Assembly: GCA_958496175.1 (NCBI GenBank)
Contig: OY292274.1
Location: 43,224,630-43,288,629 of the forward strand
Reading direction: 5' to 3'
Length of the DNA stretch: 64,000 nucleotides
Source: Sisyra terminalis
Taxonomy: Eukaryota; Arthropoda; Insecta; Neuroptera; Sisyridae
The notes under the pieces were generated by a model. That model searched no databases and was not told the DNA's origin. It saw only the letters and a program-made list of their open reading frames with translations. This document shows positions 21,960 through 33,400 of the stretch, piece after piece (positions within the stretch are counted from its first letter, which is position 1; the number at the start of each line of letters is the position of its first letter). A program made the translations under genes and the position numbers.

Positions 21960-24900
21960 GGCATGATATCCGAAATAATAAACACTAGACTTCTTTTTTA
22001 TATCATTATAATAATAGACAAACATATATACGGATGTCAACAAAGACATAGAACAAAGATTGTAACTAACTGATTGTTGTCATTGGTTTCAATTGTCATT
22101 TTGATTTCATTCAGTTGCTAATTATTAGCATTTGTCAGTTGTATCAGTTGTTGGGCTGTGAATATTTCACGGGAAATTACTAGTTTTCAATAACTGTCTA
22201 CAAAATGATAGTTATCTATGTATTCGAAATAATTTCAGAAACTTTAATGTATGTTTGTAATTTTCAATTCCATTTTTTCTTCTCATAGATATATTACATC
22301 TGATTTTCTTTAAAGACATTATTCCTCTTTTTATTCATAAAATTACAGTTAACATTGTTTCTAAGGAAAAAAGCGTATCTAATTTTGTAGCCATGGATTG
22401 CACGTTTAATTTATATGTTTAAAACTGTGATTCCATTTATCTAGACAAAGAATATTAGTTGAGAAAAAGTATGATCTAATTGTAAAAAAGTATTTTAAAA
22501 TTAGTTGTGAGCTTGAAAAGCGAATTAAATAGTCATTACTTTGAAATAAATTAATTTATATAAAAGTGGCATTCAATATTACGCCAAAGAAGCAATATTC
22601 TTAAAACGGCATTATATCGTACGTACTTGAAGTGTAAATCTAACGAGAGATTAGATGAGATATTTAATATTGACAATATTAGATATTAAATGAGTAACTA
22701 CAGAAGAATAAAAAGCGATATTGAAAAGGTAGATGAACGAACGTTGATGATAAAGATATTATGGTTATTATTATTATTGCAAAACACATTACCAAGATTA
22801 ATGAACTATAAAAACTATGTGATGCACAGAAAGTTGCTTCTATTTATTTCCTGCTGTTATATTTTTTCTTTCTTGTCACTATCATTGGTGGCTAGGCTAT
22901 TCGGCGGTGCTCCTTGTTTAGTAACTACGTAATGTCAGTTTATTAAATGAAAGTCGTATTCTATAATACAAGGAAAGGACAATGACGATCATAATCATCT
23001 TTCCATTTCGATAGCGTTCGTAAAATTATTTATTTTTCCTTGGCTACAATCAATAACAGTCGTGATCGGATTATGGAAGATTAGTTTTTTGTTTATTTTG
23101 TGTTAACGGTAAATATAATCCAATGATGCGTTGGCCAAATCCATCGTTAAAATTATAATTGAAAATTTGGCGAAATCCGCAAAAGTTTTAATTAAGAAAC
23201 GGTTTTGGATGAAACTGTTTCTTTTTCCCCCATGGAGGGTTGAAATTTTGAATTTGTGAACGGAACTTGATATGATTTCCTACATTTGAATATTTGATCC
23301 TTATTTTTAGTTTTATTGCGTTGATAAATTGGTTATTACATTTTAATAAGAACGCTCACATTTCATTTGAATGAGACTGTCAGCCAACCTTATTATTTTC
23401 ACACCACATAACAAATCACTTTATTTCTAAGAGAAAATGCCGCGGAATGGGTTTCAACGTTGAATTAGGCATTTCAAACGTTTCCCCTTTTTCGTCTTCT
23501 ATCATAATTTTTCTCTTTTTTTTCATATACGGTTTTTATAATAGAGTTTCGTGGAAAAAAATGTAATTTTGCGATTCATTAAAAATTAGAGAAATGATTA
23601 TAATTAATTTTGTGACAAAAATGAACGTGAGCTGAAGTTCTTTTTTCCACGGTTAGTATTATGAATGGGAGAGAGCGTTAAAGAACTTAGGGAAAAAAAA
23701 TAAACGAATTATTCTTCAGGCGTTTCTTTTAAATATATACTATAGATATAAGTTTGAAATAATTTCCGCGCCCGATTTTCTCACTTCCCATAATGATGGT
23801 TTTTCTCATTAAAAGAAAATCTCTTAAGTTTTTTATCTTCGGATAATCCAGTTTATTGTTAATATTTTATCGATATTTGAAAGGTTTAGTATTAAATCGT
23901 CGATGGTGGTGTTTAGAGTTTGGAGTGGTTACAAGATTTGCTCCCTTAAGCAATTAAAAGGTTTACTTTCAATAATGAAAAGTAAATGAAAAAAAAATAT
24001 GATACAAAAGATAAGTTTAACTATTGCTTCGAATAAACGTACTTTCATGAATTAGTTTATTAAGAAACCTACTTTTTAAAAAAAACATTTTTTTTTACAT
24101 TTCTTCTAATCTTTAGTAATAGTCATTTTTCAAACATTTTAAAACCCCCAATTTTACATTTTTCCTGAAAAATAACGATGAAATAAACATTAATTATGGA
24201 TAAGTTTTAAGTGACGGAATTATTCCATTTTTCTCCTGTTTTTCTTCAATTTTACTTAAGCTTTTTCTTAACATTTTTTAAAATAATAAACACCTTCTAA
24301 ATATCAAAAGAATATATAATCCAATTTGATAAAATCGCTGGATTTTTTTTAAACCATTTGCTGAAAAATACTTAGAAGGTATAAAATATTTAATGGTACA
24401 AGTAAAAATTGAAGTTTCTGCTTACTATGTTTTGAAAACTATGTATGAAAAGTAAATATTGCCACTGTATTAAAATTTACTGTATGAATTTCAGTTAGAA
24501 GCAAAGATCGTCGAGTGATATTGAAAAAAAAAATTAAAAATGAATTTAATACATAAAATTAAATGAAATTTCAAAATCGATAAGATATTATATTGATACA
24601 GTTCGACCTGTAATATTTAGGCATACCAAATATTCGTTATCCAAATAAAGAAACCAGAGAAAAGATAAGTTGATTTTTATGAGGGTTAGGTTATTAGTTT
24701 TGTGGGTCGAAAAATGAGTATGCAAAGTAATTAGAGGCTAAAATATATTTTATTATATACGTTATTATACGACCTGTATGAGCCGGAATTCATGTTAATG
24801 AGCACTATACTCCTTTTTTTTCTAAATGAAGCAATGACTCATTAAAAATAAATCACTGAGATAAACTATACCAATATGTCTATAAAATAGACTGATTTTT

Positions 24901-26565
24901 TCTCAGCTACACTAACATATTGATCCTATATACGTATTTCTATCGCCAAAAATCTTCTTACGTATCCATTAAGCTTACCTAGTAAACAAAATATCTAAAT
25001 CTTGTAGTATAGTAATACCCCAACGGTAGTTCCATTTCCTAAAAACAGCGCGCAAAACAAAACCACGCAATGTGAATCATATTTTGTATGAAAATGGGTG
25101 AGTTAAGTTCCAAATATTATAAATTTTTCAAAAAAAATAAATTAAAATTTGTATTGAAACAAAAATAACAAATAATTTGTATTTTAACCCAAGTCTTTCC
25201 TTAGGGTAATAAAATACAATGTATAATTCGGTGATATGAATTTTCTACAACATTTGAAAAAAATGTTTTAAATTCTAAATTTTTAATGTTTCAACTAATC
25301 ATAGTTTATGTTGAAATGCATCAATTATTATTAATTGTATTTATAAGAAAAACATATTATTTTATCATTCCAGTCACAATCTCCGAAGTAAAATATCTCA
25401 GCTAAATCCATCTGTCGCGCATGCTTACTCGATTTAAATGAGACAGAGACACTCTGAGAAGCAAAGCACCAATACGCCCTATAACTGTGGCGTATGATGA
25501 ATGCAAGAAATGTTAAAAATACATCATATTAAAAGGTATTTTATGGAATTGGTAAATTTACGACGGACTTTTGGATAAATCACTTAATTGTGTGGCATAT
25601 ATTCTGCTTTTTGTAACGATTATGATTTCATTCTATATGGAAATGTTTTTAGGAGAAAATCCTAAAATATAAACTGAGCGCCTCTTATATTTAAAGATAT
25701 ATTTAAATTATTAATGGTAGTATATTCTAACGACATACCCGTAGGCATGGGAGAGATAAAATAATATTAAAATTCCAAAAATAAATTTAAATTAAAACAA
25801 AATATCAATATTATTAATTTGCATATAATGCTATGCCTTACAGAAAACGATTTTCGGTGATAAAAAATGATCAGTCACTGCTATATTAATCTGAAGAGCT
25901 TTCTTGCCCAAAAAAAGCTAGCTATCGTAGATTGTTTGCCAGGCGTTTTTCTTCCCATTAAATTTTTTTCATAAAAAGCTAAAGTACCAGATAATAAATT
26001 TCTACCAAAATCTAAGGTACGCACAATGACAAAAATTTTAAAAACCATACTGTGTTAAATTTAATCATCCAGTATGTATTTGGTATTCGAAACTCAACTC
26101 TCGCAATGCAAATGCAATGCAATGCAATGCAATCGCAATGCAATTTTTGTACTTTCTATACAATAGTGAAATTTTCTTTCAGTTAATCGTGTAAATTAAT
26201 GTTATTTTTTTTTTATAAATTATAGAAGTTTTAGTTCATTCAATATAATTTATTTTTAAAATTAAAAATTAAGAAAAGGTTAAATAAGAAAGTAGCGATT
26301 ATTATCGCAATTCATTGGCGTGTTGATTTTCTTTTTACGATTAGCGTGTTGTTAACTGTACACACTTACTTTTACAACTTCTTGTACTTTAAGAAATACT
26401 AATAATAAAACTTCTAAATTTCTCAGAAAGCCAGTTTGAAAAATGCCACAACGTAATACAGTAAACTTGTTAATTTTAATAAAACTTAGTCTTAAAATAT
26501 TAAGGTAAGCTTTTTTAAATAATTGGAATAAAAATATACAATAATTATTTTTTTTAATATTCCTA
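21960..26565. other. Long AT-rich non-coding stretch
   Basis: I recognise no gene. An 80-codon plus-strand frame at 22690-22932 has a leucine-rich hydrophobic middle and an ending not matched to any family I know. A short pair of TACAG.TCG ends facing each other at about 24597 and 24778 with TA flanks could bound a tiny element but is too short to call. The part at 22970-23900 is slightly GC-richer. Confidence 0.4.
26103..26145. repeat. (GCAAT)n pentanucleotide microsatellite
   Basis: About eight GCAAT units run in tandem with two interruptions (an extra A and a TCGCAAT). One junction creates ATGCAAAT at 26106-26113, identical to the POU-factor octamer. Confidence 0.85.
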
Positions 26566-26569
26566 AAGG

Positions 26570-26970
26570 TAGGTTTAGTTTTAGCGTGGTTGAATTCTTT
26601 CCTCCAGTGTTGTCTATCTTTGGCGAGGCTTTTTAATTAGTAATAGTTCGTTCCTATTTTTTTTAAATCCAGAATTCCAAACGGTTTCTTTCTTTTTTTC
26701 TTGGGGCCCTCCAGTTTCCCTTCTACAATACCAAGTATGAATCCTTTTCTTGAAAAAATGATATCCAAGCTTTTTTTCCTTGTCACCAGATCGATTATAG
26801 TTATTTTTTTGTTAACTATCTCAATATTTCCACGTTTGTAGCTTTGTACTGCATTTCAAAGCTCTTTAGATATTTTCCCTTTTGATTTCTAAGCGTTCAA
26901 ATTTCAGATCCATGTAATGCTACACTCCACCTAGAGCATTTTAGCAATTACTCTGAAGTATAATTTCCAA
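26570..26970 (-). pseudogene. RTE-like LINE C-terminal fragment
   Basis: On the minus strand from 26970 down the pieces read NSMEKILVRKLEI, then a block corresponding to ALHGSETWTL with changes, then KSLDIIFSRKGFILGIVEGK and LEGPKKKKE, then LKSLAKDRQHWRKEF. The matching LINE order is S.LLYG.ETWTL, then RR..WIGH.LRH.GLL..VIEGK.EGKR.RGRPR, then Y..LK..A.DR..WR. This tail follows the reverse transcriptase in RTE-type and related elements. Several frameshifts and stops are present. It belongs to the same broad group as the minus-strand fragment at 1640-2010, but the two are too different to be copies of one recent element. Confidence 0.68.
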
Positions 26971-26979
26971 TTTTCTAAC

Positions 26980-29090
26980 CAAAATTTTCTCCATGCTATT
27001 GAACGTGATTTTCACTATTAGACGTTACTTAATTTCACTAGTGGATATTCTATATTTGTTGATGATATATTTTAAATATTTTTATATCAGTAACAATAAA
27101 CCTTACCTGAGTTTGCATTAAATGGAATGTATCGTATATGTAATTGAATTTTAAACCTTAGAATATAATTCAACCCCGTAACGATGTTTGTACACTTTTA
27201 TTCATTTAACACGCAAACGCCATAAAATAAATCACATTTAGAATGCGATGCATATTACAATTTCCGTAAATAATGCGTTTGTTTTTGTATTGTATTAAAT
27301 TAAACTGATAATAACTATTAGTTTTTATTGTGAAAATATTCAAATAAAATGGGTTTGTCGAGAGGGGTTAAAGAGGATAGTCGCCGAAATAGTTCTTAAA
27401 AAGTAAAGTGTTATAAGCGTCGCCGTCGGGAAAAAAGGTTCCGTTTCGTAGCAAGAATGCTATTGAGAGGGATAGGAGAGAATCAAAAACCAGTTAGTTA
27501 ACATGGAACGAGTTAGAGAAAAGCTGTTCATCATGAATGTGACAAGCGGAACGAATAGAATCTCTACAAACGTCATCCCCCACACAAACCGCCCCAGCCA
27601 TTCCTAATTCCCGTTTTGTTCCCAAACGAGTCCATCCTATTATACACGTACACACTTATACATGTACGAGTCTCCTTATTCGTGGACACCGGAACAATTC
27701 AGTCGGAGTGAGTGGAAACGGAGTCGCTCGCCCGTCTCACCAACTAAATCTCCGGCTATGCAAACTAACCAAATAATAGCCGTGGCTTCACATAATAATA
27801 ATATGTACATGGATTCGCTCATTGTCCACATACAACGAGCGAATATAAACTGGGTGTCTACACCAGGAATGAGCTCGAGGTTGAGGTTAATCAACAGGAA
27901 TAAATTATAACGTTCCCATTCTCATCCCTTTGGGCCATTCGTCTTGGCCAAATACCACGCCAGATCTCGGCGAGAAATCCGTCCTATCATAACAACTAAG
28001 CTATTAATTTTTCCATGGAACCTCGCATTTTTCGACTTTTTCCCAACTTCCATCCAACACACTCGGCTTGATTTTCAATTTGACATTAGACCGCATCGCA
28101 TCGTGACGCCTTCCCAGTGCCATTTCATCCAAATCCTCTTTCCATTTAAATCACGGTTTGCTCGTTTCTGTTCTCATAATACTTTCCTCATCGAAAAGGA
28201 TTACACGTCATCGTTTCAAACGAAACCTCTTTCCTCGTTCTATTATCTTTAACACGAACAAAACGTCTTGAAATTTTATTATTATTCCAAACAAATTATT
28301 ATCATAAAATTACGCGTGCTTTGTTCCAAATAATTTAACGCTCGTCTCTCGGAACAATCCGAAAGTAATCCACAACTGGAAATTCATGCGCGCTTTTCTT
28401 CCAGCAATAATTTTCTAGTGCCGTTTCTTTTTTTTTCTAAGAGAAAGATACTCACCAACACGAGGCTCTCTTGTATAAATAATAAATGTGTAATATCCCC
28501 TCGAAACAAAATTACACCCTCAGTGTGCCAAATCCCGCATTTAGTCGCGGTCCATGGGAGTTGGCACGCAGATGAGGGATGAAATATCTCTTTATTGTCA
28601 TTAGGAGCATTTCAGTCATAAATATGGCGTTACTAAGATGATGTGATCCACACAATAGACACAGATGGCTCTCCCTGATCTTGAAACAAATTTATGACCC
28701 AACCATATTTTACGATATCTCAAAAACAATTACTATAGCAAAAACGACAATACTTCAATCTACTTTTTTAAAAACTTTATGTTATAAAACTACGTACCTA
28801 TAATAGAGAGAAACAATTTAAATTTAATTAAATCTGTATCCATTTTTTAATTTTAATATTTTAAAAATAGCAAAACTTAGAACTATTTTAAATGATACAA
28901 AAAGTTTAAAAAACTAAATTTGGTGTCAATTTATTGTATAAGATGGTGTGGTTCGTGAAAATGATTTTTATATAGAATATTGACTAAATGATCAATTGAC
29001 GGTGACCATTAACGAATTCAAATAAAGGTAATAGATATCCTTATGCTTCAGTAACACAGAGCTATCGTTATTCTTGCGCTAATCGGCCAT
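26980..29090. other. Non-coding stretch with a GC-richer unique block (27350-28620)
   Basis: The first 370 bases are AT-rich and empty. From about 27350 to 28620 base composition is clearly richer in G and C, with no repeat similarity to the rest of the window. Frames of 72-102 codons occur on both strands over the same DNA (27662-27910 and 27944-28252 plus; 27676-27894 minus). Their overlap on opposite strands and lack of domains argue against coding. This is a candidate for conserved regulatory DNA. Confidence 0.45.
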
Positions 29091-29096
29091 AGGCAC

Positions 29097-29630
29097 TTAT
29101 ATTTTTTGTAATCGATAAAGTACATAATTATTATGAGAAATATCTAATTTTTAGTTATGAAAAATTTGTATTTTGGCAGAAAAAGAAATAATTTTAATGA
29201 GCAAATGGGAGTCCGAAAACGATAACTGTGTTTATGGGTCTTCTGTGACGTCACAGTACGTGTATTGAAACCGAGATATGAACAGATCATTGAGCAGTTA
29301 TCACAGTATGACAGTAATAACATACACAATTTTGGGCATTTTTTACAATTTTTCACCATAGAAAACAATTTTATGCTATAAAATTTAATATATCTTTCTT
29401 TTCGTAGGAACAGAGTTTCTGTAAATTGTAAATAGTTTAAATCATTAACTTAATGTATAAAAGATTTAAAACAACCTTTCCTTTTGTGTTACAGAATATA
29501 GGAAAACTTTCTTGCGATTTGAAAGTATCGTATTGTGACGTCATTTTGATGCCGAGCCAATTAGATTTGTTTTCAATTTGAAATGAATATTTCTTAAGTT
29601 GTATCGAGTTAAGTTAAAAATAAACATATT
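29097..29630. repeat. Unclassified inverted-repeat family, copy B
   Basis: This is the better preserved copy of the family at 18395-19060. It carries two perfect TGACGTCA octamers, at 29246-29253 (inside the 14-bp palindrome CTGTGACGTCACAG) and at 29536-29543. Sequences flanking them are inverted: TGACGTCACAGTACG with 'tgtattgaaa' on the left, and the reverse complement TGACGTCACAATACG with 'atactttcaa' on the right. The element has no open frame of note; a 74-codon minus-strand frame (29144-29368) lies within it and is chance. The subterminal inverted arms suggest a non-autonomous DNA element, but boundaries and target duplications are not clear. Confidence 0.72.
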
Positions 29631-29639
29631 TTAATATAA

Positions 29640-30242
29640 GTTTATAACATTTTAAAACATTTTTTTTTTTTGTTAATGGTTTTATCCTTAGTTCAACAAA
29701 CTAGTTTTACACATAGTGTTGGTGTCGGGTTTTTTTTTTCTATATTTTTAGATTAACTTTGTATTATTATAGACCTTTAGAGTGTGTATAATTTTTTTAA
29801 AGCTTTTTAATCCTTAACAATTCACTTTAACCTTTCATAAAAATTTTCATGGTCGTATTTTGTAGGAGGTTTTTGTAGTTAGCTACGTTGCATTCTTTTA
29901 GTTAGCCGAAGAATCGCTCTGCTATATCCTTCACGCAGTCTGTAATAATTGCATGCATACCATGGGACTTTCGAAATTATTTTTAATATTGTATCGCAAA
30001 AATTGAGATATTCATAATAAACCTTACTTTCTCCCTTACCTTCTATGGCCACTATTGTCCACTTTCGTTCTTGTACATGCGTAACGCATTATGCGTAAGC
30101 AGTTTTTTATTTTTGGTGGCAAATTTAGTGATATTTTCAAAATTGGTCGGGTTACAATATTTTTTTTTAGATTTTAGAAAATTTTTAGTTTGTTGTCTTT
30201 AATAATTACAAATGTAACAAAAATGTAACAATATTTTAAATT
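29640..30242. other. AT-rich non-coding stretch
   Basis: I see nothing that I can support. A few GC-richer words occur near 29900-30110. Confidence 0.5.
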
Positions 30243-30252
30243 ACTAAACTAG

Positions 30253-30427
30253 CCTACTGGTAGCCGAGTGGTCTAGGTGACCGCTCCAAAACTAGTAGGT
30301 AGGTAGTGGGTTCGATCCTCGTATTGTGCAAATTTTCAATATTTCTCGATAACGGATTTAATTAACCCTAAAGTCACTAAAGGACCCTGGTAATAATAAT
30401 GCAACGGTAAATAACAATAAAAAAAAA
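30253..30427 (+). mobile_element. tRNA-derived SINE, copy 2, with perfect target duplication
   Basis: The head reads CCTACTGGTAGCCGAGTGG, which contains the box-A-like TAGCCGAGTGG. Then come GGTGACCGCTCCAAAACTAG and box B GGGTTCGATCC. The body has 'tatttctcgataacgg' and 'aaccctaaagtcac', and the tail is 'gcaacggtaaataacaat' plus an A run. The element is flanked by ACTAAACTAG at 30243-30252 and again at 30428-30437, a 10-bp perfect target-site duplication, so both ends are exact. This is the most complete copy in the window and defines the family boundaries. Polymerase III transcription from boxes A and B is inferred from the sequence, not shown. Confidence 0.9.
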
Positions 30428-30437
30428 ACTAAACTAG

Positions 30438-33400
30438 AACTTAGCCATTTTTACATTTGCTAGAATGTATAATGGAAAATCATTGTTTTGCAAAAAAAAA
30501 AACACCAAATTTATTTAAATGGCAAATAAATACATTTTTTGAATTGGTAATGAATAAATTGAAAAAAATCCATTTTTGGATAAAGTAGATACTTTTAAAA
30601 ACCAAATATAAATATCATACACAAAGATAATTAAATAGTTTCACTTCAATTGCACATCTATTTTCCCACAAGAGACTTACAGTGTTTTCATCATTTTTTT
30701 TTTAAATTTTGATGGAAAATTGATTAATTTCGTGGCGTCAAGAACCTTCCATTTTCCCCCGCTTTTGTGTAGGCGATTCACAAATCATCATAATTACTTT
30801 ACGCCCGGGTAAAGTGGATCAAAAAACAAGCACCGTGTCCAGCTATTGTGTTTCGTATTCGATGTAAAGTTGATTAAACTTATAATCAAATTATCGCAAT
30901 TTTTCCAACCTGATACAAGGCAAAGCAAAACAAAATGTGTTTGAGTGAAATGAACCAATTTGTCTCCACCTGAATCAAATAGAGAGAGCAATTGAAATGG
31001 TTTGTACTACTTTTTTGCCTCCTTAAAAATTTAATTCACACCATCTTATTTATAACTCAGGAAGCTTGAAATCATGAGCTTATGAGGGAAGTAGAGTGGT
31101 CATTTATAATAAGTGTGCCATATATAGCTATAGATACTATTACATAATATGCCAGGAGTCATCCACGACTCTTTCACGAGTAGAATAGAGTTGAAAAAAA
31201 TTTGTTATTTTCTCATTCTGGTATGTGTGAAAATGTAATTTCCCTGTAGAACACTTTTCCATAAAATTGCACTTATATTCTCATATATATATGAGCTACG
31301 ACTGGACTGTTGTAATTTTTATTTTTTTTTCTTCTTCTTAACACGTGTTTCTCGTACGGAAGACGTGAAAGAAAAATTAGTTGTTTTAAAGATTAGTTGT
31401 TTCAATTGTAAATTTTGAACCCATTTCTATGTTTTTATGAATAACGGAAAATCTATTTCATATAAACGGAATATTTATCCCAATGAAAGAATAAAACTTG
31501 GAACTCATATTCCGCTTTTAAGTTTCACTAAAACTTCGTTTGAATAGAAAACATAGAAATACGTTTGGAGCTGGGGATCGACCGAAACTTGTGAAAGACA
31601 TTTGAATCAATTCATGAAAAGTCGGCAAGTCCAAGTTGGAGGAAATTTCTATTATGTTATGTATATGTGTGTTATTATTGCGCTCCAATAAGAAATTCAA
31701 CGCGAAGCCATTCTTTAGTTATGTATATCGAAATGATATATTAGGTGTAATTTTCAAGTAAATATTAAAAGCAGATACCAATTTTCCGTGAAAAGATTTC
31801 CCATTGAAATCGCTAAATCGTTGTCCGGGTGGAAGTTGGTGTTAATGTGTACCATCATTTTACGAACCGCGTTGGTATGTTTTGAAATAATAGAATTTAG
31901 AATTGAATTTTGTTCTTGTGGGACTTTGGAATGAATCGAATACCTGGTGGCACAGAGCGGTTCGTTTTGTTTGTTGCGACATGAAAATGGTGGAAATGGT
32001 GGTGACGAGGAGTTTTCGTCGAACGTGAATCAAACAACTTATACACAATATAAGAAGAAAGTTGTTGATGGGGTTTTGCCCCTTTCCAAAAAGCTAGCGT
32101 TCACCTTTTGACTTCACACGATGATTTACGATTCGAAACACATACCGACACAGTCATACAACTTTTTTAAAAAATATATGTATAGCTCCATATAAATCGT
32201 TTGTCTTTCACAGGAAAAACATTCAAACTTACTTTACGCTCGCCTATTGTACAGAACAACTCGCCAAAGTGTTGTTTATTGTGTCGAAACATCTTGTTCG
32301 TCTGTATCAAGCGATAAAGCGCCCATCACCACCATATTTACAATATAAATATAGAGAAACTTTTCCTATTTTCTTCATCATTTTGTTACAAAACACATTT
32401 GCCACCATCACATTCAACAACTTTTTTTTTCTTTAAAGTGTTACGTTCAAGAATTCCATACGAAATATCATTTTTTTCATCCACACGGTTGATAAAATTT
32501 TAATAAAGAAACACTCATACCATCCATTTCTCGTATGGGCCACGCACGTCCCACGTGGATCTATGCTCTTAAAAATTTGAACGCGATGACTGATGTGAGG
32601 CTACCACCATCGACCGAAAGTCATCGGGGTATATTTAGTGAGGAAAAGCGGCAACTTGACGTTACATCCAACCAAACCGAACAATAATAATTTATATCTC
32701 TCCCACGTGTCTCTAAAACAAGATTTGTTTCTCCTCTGTGTTTTTCCTTTCTGTAAACTTCGACTGTTGTTCATGTTTTAAATAAATATGGACGCAAACC
32801 TAAACATCGCAACCATTCATCTCCAGCTTTTTTCGCTAAAGGTAATTCTCTCATCCATAGCGTTTTTTTTTTCCACGTAACCGAAACGATCATCATTCGT
32901 TATTCAAGAAAGAAAAACGTTCAAGTTTTCCTTTATTTTTTATCAAACATAAGATTTCTAACAAATTAAAGCCCAAAGGGTCATCTCTCAACTCACATTT
33001 GCCCCTTAATTGAATACACTTAGACACATTGCTACTCAAAAAGAGCGCAATACATTTAATTTGATTCTAATCAATAAATTTATTGATAATAAAACTATTT
33101 TGTGATAGTAATAATATTAATTTGTTTATTCAGTAAAATTAAAACTCAAAGGAAAATGTGAAAAAGTAAATTAAAGTGAAACAACTTCTCATAGGCTTTT
33201 AGATATACATATCTGATTGTTTGCAGCTAATTTTTTTTTTAATTTCTGCGTATTTAAGTAGAAATAACTTACAGTAAAATATAAAGGTATTAGGATATTC
33301 TATATTTTATTATTTTTAGATTTGTTAAATTTCACCTCAAACATATATCAAAATAATATTGAATTAATTTATATGAAATTTTAGTCAATCTCGAGTATGT

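Noticed and set aside
22690..22932. 80-codon frame with hydrophobic middle
   Set aside because: The leucine run comes from a TTATTATTATTA microsatellite-like tract. There is no family match.
24596..24780. Tiny element with TACAG.TCG ends and TA flanks
   Set aside because: The matching ends cover only about 8 bp, within chance for a 64-kb window.
27676..27894. Minus-strand frame complementary to the 82-codon plus frame
   Set aside because: Both strands are open over the same bases, as expected in a stop-poor GC-richer block. Neither has a domain.
30253..30340. Possible functional tRNA gene
   Set aside because: Boxes A and B are present, but the acceptor stem does not close, and the same head is followed by a fixed non-tRNA body in five copies, so it is a SINE head.
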